From NCBI GenBank assembly GCA_963630635.1, contig CAVGOA010000003.1, positions 62,001 to 126,000 on the forward strand: a DNA stretch of 64,000 bases, read 5' to 3'. The notes beneath the pieces are model-generated. The model made no database searches, was not told the DNA's origin, and saw nothing but the letters and a program-made list of their open reading frames with translations. This document shows, piece by piece, positions 48,447 through 56,774 of the stretch. How positions within the stretch are numbered: position 1 is the first letter of the stretch; every line of letters starts with the position of its first letter. Position numbers and translations under genes: made by a program. The stretch comes from Paratractidigestivibacter sp963630635 (GTDB lineage: Bacteria > Actinomycetota > Coriobacteriia > Coriobacteriales > Atopobiaceae).

Positions 48447-48545
48447 GTGTCTGACGGATGCAGTCATAGTCACAGTTTTTGCTTGCACAACACATTCGTT
48501 TTGCCCATGGAAGAGACGCCTGTCATCGGGACGGTAGGCGTCTAG
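48447..48545 (+). CDS. Small Cys/His-rich ORF in the mgtA leader
   Basis: A 32-codon open frame starting GTG with an excellent ribosome site (AAAGGAGGTG, seven bases away). It begins MSDGCSHSHSFCLHN, with two cysteines and three histidines that could bind a metal, and ends PMEETPVIGTVGV. Its last eight codons and stop lie in a hairpin (AGACGCCT 48514-48521 with AGGCGTCT 48536-48543). An intrinsic terminator follows and then mgtA. A regulatory leader peptide is the best guess; no known family is recognised. A possible -10 (TACAAT) lies near 48387. Confidence 0.55.
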   Translation: MSDGCSHSHSFCLHNTFVLPMEETPVIGTVGV

Positions 48546-48598
48546 AGCGCTAGGGTTTCTTGGCCGCTGCGCTTCTCGCCACAACGTGCGCTTCTTTG

Positions 48599-48625
48599 GG
48601 CCTCCGGTATGCCGGGGGCCTTTTT
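48599..48625 (+). terminator. Terminator in the mgtA leader
   Basis: Stem GGCCTCCGG/CCGGGGGCC with loop TATG and a TTTTT tail, 26 bases before the mgtA start and after the small leader frame. The position suggests attenuation of mgtA. Confidence 0.8.
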
Positions 48626-48650
48626 ATGTCCCGGGAGAGCGAGGTCTGCC

Positions 48651-51410
48651 ATGACCCTTCGCAACCTCTTTGGCAAGATGGGCGCCGTAAAGGCCGCCGC
48701 ACCTAAGGCGCGCGCCAACCAGGCGGCCGCCCAAAAGGACTGGCTGCGCCACGTGGCCAGCGCAAATATCGACGAGCTCATGGCCGAGCTCAACACCTGT
48801 GAGGAGGGCCTTAACGCCAACCAGGTGGACTCCGCCCGCGAGTTCTTTGGTCCCAACTCGGTGGGCCAGACGGCCAAGAAGCCCCTGCCCCTTCGCGTTG
48901 CCGCGGCCTTTGCCGATCCCTTCACCTACATCCTGGTCTTCATCGCCTTTATCTCGGTTCTCACCGACTGGATCTTTGTCTCGGCATCCGAGCGCGATCT
49001 TTCCACCCCCATCATCATCGGCATCATGGTGCTGATCTCGGGCATCCTGCGCTTTGTCCAAGACGAGAAGAGCACGAACGCGGCCGAGTCCCTGGCCCAG
49101 ATGGTCGAGTCGACGGCCGAGGTCGAGCGCGACGGCGACGGCGGCAACGAGACCCCCATCGACCAGATAGTGGTAGGCGACGTCATCCACCTGTCCTCGG
49201 GCGACGTCGTGCCCGCCGACTTGCGCATCTTTGCCGCACGCGACCTCTTTGTGAGCCAGGCGTCCTTGACCGGCGAGTCCGAGCCCGTCGAGAAGCGCCC
49301 CGCGCTAGACGCCGGGTGCGACCTGGCCGGCGTTGCCTTGACCGACCTACCCAACCTGGCCCTCATGGGATCGACCGTCATCTCGGGCAACGCCCGCGGC
49401 GTGGTTGTGGCAACGGGTGAGCGCACCATGTTTGGCGAGGCGGCGGGAACGCTGGCCGGTCGCAAACGCAACACATCGTTTGACCAGGGGATCGGCTCGA
49501 CCAGCCGCCTGCTTATGAGGCTGATGCTCATCGTGCTTCCCATCGTGTTTGTCATCTCGGGCTTCACCAAGCACGACTGGCTGTCCGCCCTGCTCTTCTC
49601 GCTGTCTGTGGCCGTGGGCCTCACGCCCGAGATGCTGCCTATGCTGGTCACCACCTGCCTGGGCAAGGGCGCCGTAGACCTGTCGCGCGACCACGTGATC
49701 GTGAAGCGCCTGGACGCCATCCAGGACCTGGGCGCCATTGACGTTTTGTGCACCGATAAGACCGGGACCTTGACCGAGGACCGCATCGTCCTTGAGCGCC
49801 ACTTGGACGTCAACGGCCGCGAGGACGCCCGCGTACTGCGCTACGCGTTTCTCAACAGCTATTTCTCGACGGGCGTGAAGAACCTCATCGACAACGCCAT
49901 CATCGAGCGCGCGCTGGCAGAAGGCACCGACGAGGTGGCCGTGGCCTCCGGTCTTACCGCCGAGGAGCTTGGCGAGCGCTACCACGGCATCGACGAGCTG
50001 CCTTTTGACTTTGAGCGCCGCCGCCTTTCGGTGGTCGTGGGCGACGCACAGGGCCGCACCCGCATGGTGTGCAAGGGCGCCCTGGAAGAGATCTTGGGCA
50101 TCTGCACCCAGGTGGAGGTCGACGGGCAGGTGCTGCCGCTTGATGAAGCGCTGGCGGACGCTGTGATCGAGCGCGCGACCAAGCTGGCCGACGAGGGCAT
50201 GCGCGTGCTGGGCGTGGCCCGCAGGGACGATCCCGCAGGCGCCGGTGCGCTGACCGTCGACGACGAGCGCGACATGATCTTAATCGGCTACCTGGCGTTT
50301 CTCGATCCGCCCAAAGAGAGCTCCAAGAACGCCATCGCGGCTCTTGCCGCCCACGGCGTCTCGACCAAGGTCCTAACGGGCGACTCGGCCCGCGTGGCCG
50401 CCCACGTCTGCCGTGCCATCGGCATCGACGCCACCCACGTCCTGACCGGCCTTGAGGTCGAGCAGATGGACGATGCCGAGCTGAGCAAGGCCGTCGAGAA
50501 GACCGGCATCTTCGCCAAGCTCTCCCCTGCCCAGAAGGCCCGCGTGGTGCGCGTCCTGCGCGAGCGCGGACACGCTGTGGGCTACATGGGCGACGGCGTG
50601 AACGACGCGTCCGCCATGCGCGAGAGCGACTGCGGCATCTCGGTCGACTCGGCCGTCGACGTGGCGCGCGAGGCCGCCGACATCATCCTTTTGGAGAAGG
50701 ACCTCATGGTGCTTGAGCACGGCATCGAGGCCGGTCGCGCGACTTTTGCCAACATGATCAAGTACGTCAAGATGACCGTGAGCTCCAACTTCTCGAACAT
50801 CATATCGGTACTGGTCGCGGCCACGTTCCTGCCATTTTTGCCCATGAGTGCGGTGCAGCTTTTGCTGCTTAACCTCATCTACGACCTGTCCTGCACGGCG
50901 ATCCCTTGGGACAACGTGGACGAAGAGAGCATCGGCGGGCCGCAGCGCTGGGATACGGGCTCGCTTCGCCGCTTCATGCTGAGCTTTGGGCCCGTGACGT
51001 CGCTTTTTGACCTGGCGACCTTTGCGGCGCTGTTCTTCTGGATCTGCCCGTCCGTCTGCGGCGGCGCCTGGGGCGCGCTGGACGCGGGCGGCCAGGCGCT
51101 CTTTGTCGCCGTCTTTCAGGCCGGTTGGTTCGTCGAGAGCATGTGGACCCAGACCCTCTTTGTGCACCTAATCCGCACGCAGAAGACGCCTTTCGTGGGC
51201 AGCCGTGCCAGCTGGCCCCTGCTTGTGCTGGGGGCTGCCGCAATCGCGCTGGCGAGCATTTTGCCGGCGACCCCGGTAGGCGCGATGCTGGACTTCGCGG
51301 CGCTGCCCGCGGACTACGCAGGTCTTCTCGCCGGCGTGGTGGCCTGCTTTGTGGCGGCCGTTGCCGTGACCAAGAAGGTTTACGTGGGCAGGTGCGGGAA
51401 GCTGCTGTAG
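48651..51410 (+). CDS. mgtA: Magnesium-importing P-type ATPase
   Basis: A 919-residue P3B-type ATPase of the MgtA/MgtB group, importing Mg2+ at the cytoplasmic membrane. Motifs: TGES (actuator), VGLTPEMLPMLVTTCLGKGA (MgtA-specific membrane region), CTDKTGTLTE (phosphorylated Asp about 369), and GDGVNDASAM. Ten transmembrane helices fit. The ATG at 48651 has GAGAGCGAGG upstream and excludes an in-frame codon that falls within the terminator. Expression is probably controlled by the leader frame and terminator. It ends 42 bases before the convergent HAD gene. Confidence 0.95.
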   Translation: MTLRNLFGKMGAVKAAAPKARANQAAAQKDWLRHVASANIDELMAELNTCEEGLNANQVDSAREFFGPNSVGQTAKKPLPLRVAAAFADPFTYILVFIAFISVLTDWIFVSASERDLSTPIIIGIMVLISGILRFVQDEKSTNAAESLAQMVESTAEVERDGDGGNETPIDQIVVGDVIHLSSGDVVPADLRIFAARDLFVSQASLTGESEPVEKRPALDAGCDLAGVALTDLPNLALMGSTVISGNARGVVVATGERTMFGEAAGTLAGRKRNTSFDQGIGSTSRLLMRLMLIVLPIVFVISGFTKHDWLSALLFSLSVAVGLTPEMLPMLVTTCLGKGAVDLSRDHVIVKRLDAIQDLGAIDVLCTDKTGTLTEDRIVLERHLDVNGREDARVLRYAFLNSYFSTGVKNLIDNAIIERALAEGTDEVAVASGLTAEELGERYHGIDELPFDFERRRLSVVVGDAQGRTRMVCKGALEEILGICTQVEVDGQVLPLDEALADAVIERATKLADEGMRVLGVARRDDPAGAGALTVDDERDMILIGYLAFLDPPKESSKNAIAALAAHGVSTKVLTGDSARVAAHVCRAIGIDATHVLTGLEVEQMDDAELSKAVEKTGIFAKLSPAQKARVVRVLRERGHAVGYMGDGVNDASAMRESDCGISVDSAVDVAREAADIILLEKDLMVLEHGIEAGRATFANMIKYVKMTVSSNFSNIISVLVAATFLPFLPMSAVQLLLLNLIYDLSCTAIPWDNVDEESIGGPQRWDTGSLRRFMLSFGPVTSLFDLATFAALFFWICPSVCGGAWGALDAGGQALFVAVFQAGWFVESMWTQTLFVHLIRTQKTPFVGSRASWPLLVLGAAAIALASILPATPVGAMLDFAALPADYAGLLAGVVACFVAAVAVTKKVYVGRCGKLL

Positions 51411-51437
51411 GGCGCGGGGCGGCGCGACAGGCCGGGT

Positions 51438-51455
51438 TAGTACAACGTTGTACTA
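51438..51455. promoter_or_regulatory. Perfect 18-bp palindrome
   Basis: TAGTACAACGTTGTACTA is a loopless dyad between the convergent mgtA and HAD genes and overlaps the HAD stop codon. It looks like a protein-binding site rather than a terminator. No ligand is known. Confidence 0.4.
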
Positions 51456-52244
51456 GATAAGATCGAAGTGCCGCAGGGCCTTGGCGATGCCGTCGTTCTC
51501 GCAGTTGTCTGTGATGTAGTCGGCGGCCGCCTTGGCCTCTGCGGTACCGTTGCCCATCGCCACGCCAATCTGGCAAAAGTCCAGCATCGTGGCGTCGTTA
51601 CCGCCGTCGCCAAACGCGATGGTCTCTTCTCGCTTAAGGCCGTAGTGCGCAAGCGCGGCCTTGATGCCCTCGGGCTTGCTGCTGGTACCGGGCACCACGT
51701 CGCAAAAGATGTCGCACCAGCGCGTGACGATGCAGCCGTCCATGGCCTGGGCAATCTCGGCGTCCTTCTCGGGGCCTACGAAGGCACAGAACTGGTAGAG
51801 GGGCTTCTCCAGTGCCGCCACAGGGTCGGCCACCGGGTAGTCGTAGGCCACCATCTCTTCTAGCTCGCGCACGCGGGGCGACTTGCGGTTGCAAAAGACG
51901 CCCTCGCGGTTAAGGAAGAGGATGTCCATGTCGCGCTGGCGCGCCAGGTTGATAAAGCGCTCGGCAAACTCCTGGTCAAGCGGGGTATCGGCATAGACGC
52001 CATCGCTGTCGTAGCCCAGCGAGCCGGTCAGGGTGATGTAGCTGTCAAAGCCGCCCTCGAATCCCTCGAAGCCGTCCTTGATGCACCAGGGCAGCTGCGC
52101 GGTAGGCCGGCCCGAGCAAATGAAGCACATGACGCCGCGTCGGCGCAGCTCGACCAGGGCGTCCTTGGTCGATTGCGGAATGAGGTTGTTGGTCTTGCTG
52201 CTTAGCAACGTGCCGTCGATGTCAAAAAACGCAGCCTTAATCAT
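51453..52244 (-). CDS. Cof-type HAD hydrolase
   Basis: A 263-residue haloacid-dehalogenase phosphatase of the Cof/YbjI type. Motif I AAFFDIDGTL, motif II CSGRP, a type C2 cap, motif III lysine near SSKPEGIKAAL and motif IV FGDGGNDATML are all present. Likely substrates are sugar phosphates or flavin/PLP phosphates. The ATG at 52242-52244 has AGGGGAG upstream and starts the fold correctly. Monocistronic. Confidence 0.9.
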   Translation of the reverse strand: MIKAAFFDIDGTLLSSKTNNLIPQSTKDALVELRRRGVMCFICSGRPTAQLPWCIKDGFEGFEGGFDSYITLTGSLGYDSDGVYADTPLDQEFAERFINLARQRDMDILFLNREGVFCNRKSPRVRELEEMVAYDYPVADPVAALEKPLYQFCAFVGPEKDAEIAQAMDGCIVTRWCDIFCDVVPGTSSKPEGIKAALAHYGLKREETIAFGDGGNDATMLDFCQIGVAMGNGTAEAKAAADYITDNCENDGIAKALRHFDLI

Positions 52245-52549
52245 GTGCTCCCCTTCACGTGATTGGATTACCTTGGGCATTTTCTCACGGATGCGCGGGC
52301 GCGGTCGAGCAAGAACAAAGAGTGCACAAGAGCCGTGACCCAGGACGGGGCAAGAACAGCTCTTTTAGCGAGGGTTACGCTGGCGGCGAGAAGGGCGCCG
52401 TCTGGGGGATTAAAGATTGAACCACTGGTCAGGCCCGGGCCTTCTACCTGCATTGATAGATTCCTGCAAGCCACGTGGCAGATTCGTGTAAGTTGGCGCC
52501 GCTAGCATTTGATGCCCTATACGCCGAGCGACTTGTTGGGGAGAAGATC
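52245..52549. other. Intergenic region without recognised gene
   Basis: A 305-base divergent region between the HAD gene and the hypothetical at 52550. I see no RNA gene or terminator. It holds one copy of the dispersed 9-mer GGCGAGAAG (52385-52393) and presumably promoters for both genes. Confidence 0.6.
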
Positions 52550-53206
52550 ATGGGCAACAGGGGCATCATCACCACGGCCGAACGCGACCTTGGCCTGTAC
52601 CTGCACTGGAACGGGGGCCTTTCCTCGGTCGAGGGGTTTCTCGCCTACTGCAAGCTCAAGCGCTACCGTACGCCGCGTGAGTGCCCCGATTACGCCTTCG
52701 CGAGGCTGGCCCAAGTTGTGGGCAACTTCTTTGGCGGCACGTGCTCGATGGGCATCACGCCTTACCGGTCTGACGAGGATGCGCTTTCCCTGGCTTGGGA
52801 CAACGGGGTCTATATCGTGGGCGACTGGGCGGTGGAGCGCCGCCTTCTCCCCTACCCCGATTACGTTGAGGAAAAGAGCCACGGCCTACTTGAGATGCTC
52901 CATGCCATCGATGCCGCGCAACCCGCCGACGAGCAGCTGGGCGCCTTTCTCGACGCGCAGACCGCGGCGGCCGAGTCGCTTAAGACGGGCGATCGGGTAT
53001 GGGTCTACGACGACCTACGGCGTACCGGGGGCCGCTACATCAGCGGCTACACGGCGGCCAACGTGCAAGGCATTGGCAAAGGAACCCTTGCGGGAACCGA
53101 CGTGGACGGTGTTCCTTACGTCGACCTCTACTGCAACGCCTTTGGCGACGCCTCAAAGAACATCAACAACTATCTCCTAGACCCCACCTACCGCCTGGTG
53201 GAGTGA
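52550..53206 (+). CDS. Conserved hypothetical protein
   Basis: A 218-residue soluble protein of no recognised function. The N-terminal half has an ordered, aromatic-rich pattern (RDLGLYLHWNGGLSSVEGFL, then LAQVVGNFFGGTCSMGI) that I associate with uncharacterised proteins of gut firmicutes, actinobacteria and phages. The C-terminal half has GDRVWVYDDLRRTGGRYISG and DPTYRLVE. The ATG at 52550 has GGGGAGAAG upstream and matches the MGNRG start. It lies between two orphan genes, one of them antitoxin-like, which may mark a small accessory patch. Confidence 0.6.
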   Translation: MGNRGIITTAERDLGLYLHWNGGLSSVEGFLAYCKLKRYRTPRECPDYAFARLAQVVGNFFGGTCSMGITPYRSDEDALSLAWDNGVYIVGDWAVERRLLPYPDYVEEKSHGLLEMLHAIDAAQPADEQLGAFLDAQTAAAESLKTGDRVWVYDDLRRTGGRYISGYTAANVQGIGKGTLAGTDVDGVPYVDLYCNAFGDASKNINNYLLDPTYRLVE

Positions 53207-53288
53207 GGAAGCTATTGCAACGCGAACAACATTAGGCAATCCTTTAGGGAGTTCTTCGCATAACCGCTCGAAGGGAGGCGACCACATC

Positions 53289-53450
53289 ATGGAGACAACC
53301 AGACTTACCGACAGCAACGACGAGCTGGATTTCGCCCGCCAGACAGTTCTATCTAGCCAGGCTTTTGACCAGCTGTTTGACGAGCTCGATAAGCCCATGG
53401 ACCCGAACCTGGCGGCCTTCGTCGCCAAGAAGTCCATCTGGGAAAATTAA
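53289..53450 (+). CDS. Small protein resembling the C-terminus of a DUF1778 (TacA-like) antitoxin
   Basis: A 53-residue frame with a good ribosome site (GGGAGG, ten bases away). Residues about 20-53 (FDQLFDELDKPMDPNLAAFV...SIWEN) resemble the toxin-neutralising C-terminal part of DUF1778/TacA antitoxins, which end in a similar D-x-P-x2-P-N-x2-L pattern. The N-terminal ribbon-helix-helix is missing and no GNAT toxin gene follows. It may be a remnant or a free-standing neutraliser. The family link is from memory of the pattern and is tentative. Confidence 0.45.
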   Translation: METTRLTDSNDELDFARQTVLSSQAFDQLFDELDKPMDPNLAAFVAKKSIWEN

Positions 53451-53483
53451 GGTTCCTAGCAAAACGGTCCAAACCCCAACAAA

Positions 53484-53518
53484 AGCCGGCCCGCGAGAAT
53501 GGGGTCTCGCGGGCCGGA
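53484..53518 (-). terminator. Terminator of the leu operon
   Basis: A 13-bp stem (CCGGCCCGCGAGA with TCTCGCGGGCCGG) with a 6-nt loop, followed on the minus strand by CTTTTGTTGG. It lies just after the leuB stop. Confidence 0.85.
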
Positions 53519-53544
53519 TGCGCTTTGCTGGGCTGTATTGGCGC

Positions 53545-54657
53545 CTAGAGGGCCTCGACGACCTTGTCGCCCATCTCGGCGGTGCCAAGGATGTGGTCGG
53601 CCGGCGTGGAGGCATCGGCGATGTCACGGGTGCGCCAACCCTCGTTGAGCACCTTCTCGACGGCCTTCTCGATCCAGGCGGCTTCCTCGGTCATGTCAAG
53701 GGCATAAGTCAAGAGCATGCCCGCCGAGAGAATCTGTGCCAGCGGGTTGGCGATGCCCTGGCCAGCAATATCGGGGGCAGAACCGGCGGAGGGCTCGAAG
53801 AGGCTCACACCGTCACCCAGGCTGGCAGAGGCAAGCATTCCCAGAGAACCGGTGATTTGCGCCGCCTCGTCAGACAAGATGTCGCCAAACATATTCTCGG
53901 TCACCACGACGTCAAAGTCGGCCGGGCGGTTGATCAGCTGCATGGCGGTGTTGTCTACCAGCAAGTCCTCAAGCTCCACGTCGGGGTACTCCTCGTCGTG
54001 AACGCGGTGCACCACCTCGCGCCACATGCGGGAGGTCTCCAAGACGTTTCGCTTGTCGACGCTCGTCACCTTGTTGCGGCGCTTACGGGCGGCCTCAAAG
54101 GCCTGGCGAGCGATGCGCTCGACCTCGTACTCGCGGTACTCCAGGGTGTCGTAGGCGCGCTGACCGCGGCCGCCGTTGGCGCCGGCGCCCTCCTCGTCAT
54201 AAAAACGCTCGCGACGACCAAAGTACAGGCCGCCGGTAAGCTCGCGCACCAGTACCATGTCGACGCCCTTGATGACCTCGGGGCGCAGGGTAGACGCACC
54301 AGCCAAGGCGTCGTAGATCTTGACGGGACGCAGGTTGGTGTAGAGGCCCAGCGCCTTGCGGATACCCAAAAGGCCCTGCTCGGGGCGCGGGGCGTTGGGG
54401 TCGGTGGAGTCCCACTTGGGCCCACCGACGCTGGCGAGAAGAACGGCGTCGCTCGCCAAAGCAGCGTCCAACGTGGCCTGGGGCAGCGGGTTGCCGGTCG
54501 CGTCGATAGCCGCGCCGCCAATCAGTTGGTCGTCGAAGACAAACTCGACATCGGCCTTGGCGCCAACGGCGGTCAGGACCTTCTTGCCCTCGGCGATGAT
54601 CTCGGGGCCAATGCCATCACCGGGAAGACTGCAGATACGATAGGTCTTGGATGCCAT
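53545..54657 (-). CDS. leuB: 3-isopropylmalate dehydrogenase
   Basis: A 370-residue NAD-dependent beta-decarboxylating dehydrogenase, third step of leucine synthesis. Conserved parts: LPGDGIGPEI, the arginine-rich substrate loop around LRPVKIYDAL, FGRRERFYDE, VTENMFGDILSDEAA and SAPDIAGQGIANP. The length is normal. It starts two bases after the leuD stop, so translation is probably coupled, and is the last gene of the operon. Confidence 0.96.
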   Translation of the reverse strand: MASKTYRICSLPGDGIGPEIIAEGKKVLTAVGAKADVEFVFDDQLIGGAAIDATGNPLPQATLDAALASDAVLLASVGGPKWDSTDPNAPRPEQGLLGIRKALGLYTNLRPVKIYDALAGASTLRPEVIKGVDMVLVRELTGGLYFGRRERFYDEEGAGANGGRGQRAYDTLEYREYEVERIARQAFEAARKRRNKVTSVDKRNVLETSRMWREVVHRVHDEEYPDVELEDLLVDNTAMQLINRPADFDVVVTENMFGDILSDEAAQITGSLGMLASASLGDGVSLFEPSAGSAPDIAGQGIANPLAQILSAGMLLTYALDMTEEAAWIEKAVEKVLNEGWRTRDIADASTPADHILGTAEMGDKVVEAL

Positions 54658-54659
54658 GG

Positions 54660-55166
54660 CTACTCGCCTTTCTTCTCGGCAAGGACGCGCTTGGTACGCT
54701 CGACCAGGCCGCCCTCGTTGATGATCTCTTGGATAAAGGGCGGGAACGGCTGCGCGTGGAAGACGGCGCCGGTGGTCTGGTTGGTGATGGTGCCCGTATC
54801 GGCATCAACGTCGACGATGTCGCCCTCAGAGATGGCGTCGACGGCCTCGGGGCACTCGAGGATGGGCAGGCCCATGTTGATCGAGTTGCGGTAGAAGATG
54901 CGCGCGAAGCTCTTGGCAATGACGCAAGAGACACCCGCCGCCTTGATGGCCACCGGGGCGTGCTCGCGCGAGGAGCCGCAGCCAAAGTTCTCGTCGGCCA
55001 CGATGATGTCGCCAGGCTTCACGCGGGTGGTGAAGGTAGTGTCCAGATCCTCCAGGCAGTGCTTGGCAAGCTCTGCCGGGTCGGAGGTGTTGAGGTAGCG
55101 GGCCGGAATGATGACATCGGTGTCGATGTCGCGCCCATAACGAAAAACGGTCCCCTTGAACTGCAT
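54660..55166 (-). CDS. leuD: 3-isopropylmalate dehydratase small subunit
   Basis: A 168-residue swivelling domain that pairs with LeuC to isomerise 2- to 3-isopropylmalate. It has RYGRDIDTDVIIPARYL and FGCGSSREHAP (substrate phosphate-type site). The ATG at 55164-55166 has AAAGGA at good spacing; two earlier ATG-type codons do not. Unusually it is separated from leuC by a glycosidase gene and by 125 AT-rich bases in which a second promoter could lie. Confidence 0.95.
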   Translation of the reverse strand: MQFKGTVFRYGRDIDTDVIIPARYLNTSDPAELAKHCLEDLDTTFTTRVKPGDIIVADENFGCGSSREHAPVAIKAAGVSCVIAKSFARIFYRNSINMGLPILECPEAVDAISEGDIVDVDADTGTITNQTTGAVFHAQPFPPFIQEIINEGGLVERTKRVLAEKKGE

Positions 55167-55291
55167 ATCATTTCCTTTCATCAGCGCGCCTGCAAACAAC
55201 TTGAATGCGAGCGCCCCTTAATCTCACGTTCTGCAGCAATCAAATTTCATCACTGCCCAACAAAAAACAAACCGCCTTGATATAAACCCGC

Positions 55292-56737
55292 CTACTCTAA
55301 TTCAAACTCCTTGAAGTCAAGGGCAAGGTGGCCTTCGGCGCGAAAGAACAGGGCGCACTTGGCGCTGTCTTGCCCCGCGGCGAGACGAGCCTCAAAGCAG
55401 CGCCACTCGCGAGACAGGCCGTCGACAAAGATCGTGGCAACCACGTGCTTAAAATCCTCGTCGCTCGCCACGCGGATCACGCCGCGACCACGGCCGCGCG
55501 CCCAAACCTTGACGCGGCGCGCGGCCGCAAGGTCAAAGAACTTGAAGCCCGCGACGGCCCCGTCGCGCATGTTGGCGATGTACTGGCGCCCCTCGCGACC
55601 CCTCCCCTCTTGGGTGAAGTACGGGTGCGCCGCCAACCTGCGTCGGGCGCCGTGGCCGTCCACGCGGCCAACGCCGCGACGCGACCACAGGTTGCAGGCA
55701 ATGCGGGCCGGGTAGACGCCGGTGCCGGCCAGCGGGCCGCCGTTCAAGCCGCAACTCGTGACCTCTGCCTGCAAAAAGTGTCCATCGGCCGTGCGCTCGA
55801 GCTTCTCGGCGCAGGCTTGTCTCGCATAAGAAGACCGGTTGGTCTGCCGATGATAAAAAATGTAATAGTCATCGCCAATGCGGAGCAGGCCGCCGTGGGT
55901 GTTGCCCAAATAATTTATGGCATGAGCCTCGTCGGCGTGCCCTGGCAGGCCCACGTCGCCAATAGACACCAGCACGCCGCCGTACTCAAAGCCGCCGTCG
56001 GGCCGGTCGCTCACGGCATAGCACAACTCGTGGTTGTGCTCGGAGCTGTAGACAAAGACGTACTTCTCGCCAAACTTACGGATCGAGCTGGCCTCAAAGA
56101 AGCCGTGACCCGCAAACGCGCCCGGCCCCTCGCACGGCAACAGTAAGCGTTGCTGCCCGCGAATGGTCAGCATGTCCGGCTCAAGCTCAAGCACATAGGC
56201 GCCGTCGTGGGCCGTGGTCACCCCGCCCGTGACCGGGCGCGGCACAGGCGTCTTGAAGCCGGAGTACAGCCACACGCGCCCGTCGTCGTCAACAAGCACG
56301 GCGGGATCAAAACCAAAGCCATCCCCGGGACGGCGCCCATACAACACGCCATCCGGCCAACTCACGTGCCCATAGAACTCGTAGGCTCCCGCCGGCTCAT
56401 CGCACACGGCGACGCCGATGGTCCCCATGAAGTCAAAGGCATAGAACAAGTAGAAGCGCCCGTCAGGCCCCTGCGTCACGTCGGGCGCAAACAGCAGGCG
56501 CGTCCCTCGCGGGTTGCAGGGGTCCTGGTTCTTGCGGTAGATGACCCCTTCCTCGCGCCAAGCAGACAGGTCGTCCACCGGCGCCGACCAGCACACGTAG
56601 TCGTCCACGCAAAACATGGGCGCGCCAAAGCGGTCGTGCGACCCATAGACGTAAACGCGCCCGTCAAAGACGTGCGGCTCGCCATCGGGGACGTACTCCC
56701 ACTCGGGCAAATACGGGTTGTATACCTGCGACTTCAT
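55292..56737 (-). CDS. Glycoside hydrolase family 43-like protein with C-terminal CBM-like domain
   Basis: A 481-residue five-bladed beta-propeller glycosidase. GH43 features are visible: NPYLPEWEYVPDGEPHVFDG with YVYGSHD (general-base region), FGFDPAVLVDDDGRVW (transition-state Asp) and FFEASSIRKFGEKYVFVYSS (acid Glu). From about residue 345 a beta-sandwich-like carbohydrate-binding region follows. No signal peptide is present, so it should act on imported oligosaccharides (arabino- or xylo-type are common for the family). It lies between leuC (37 bases) and leuD, an odd place for a glycosidase. ATG at 56735-56737 with GGAAGG upstream. Confidence 0.88.
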   Translation of the reverse strand: MKSQVYNPYLPEWEYVPDGEPHVFDGRVYVYGSHDRFGAPMFCVDDYVCWSAPVDDLSAWREEGVIYRKNQDPCNPRGTRLLFAPDVTQGPDGRFYLFYAFDFMGTIGVAVCDEPAGAYEFYGHVSWPDGVLYGRRPGDGFGFDPAVLVDDDGRVWLYSGFKTPVPRPVTGGVTTAHDGAYVLELEPDMLTIRGQQRLLLPCEGPGAFAGHGFFEASSIRKFGEKYVFVYSSEHNHELCYAVSDRPDGGFEYGGVLVSIGDVGLPGHADEAHAINYLGNTHGGLLRIGDDYYIFYHRQTNRSSYARQACAEKLERTADGHFLQAEVTSCGLNGGPLAGTGVYPARIACNLWSRRGVGRVDGHGARRRLAAHPYFTQEGRGREGRQYIANMRDGAVAGFKFFDLAAARRVKVWARGRGRGVIRVASDEDFKHVVATIFVDGLSREWRCFEARLAAGQDSAKCALFFRAEGHLALDFKEFELE

Positions 56738-56774
56738 TGAGCCTTCCAAAGCTTAGCCAGCGAGAAAACCGCGG

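Noticed and set aside
48340..48650. An M-box magnesium riboswitch before mgtA.
   Set aside because: I could not find the conserved M-box core; the region is better explained by a translated leader frame and terminator.
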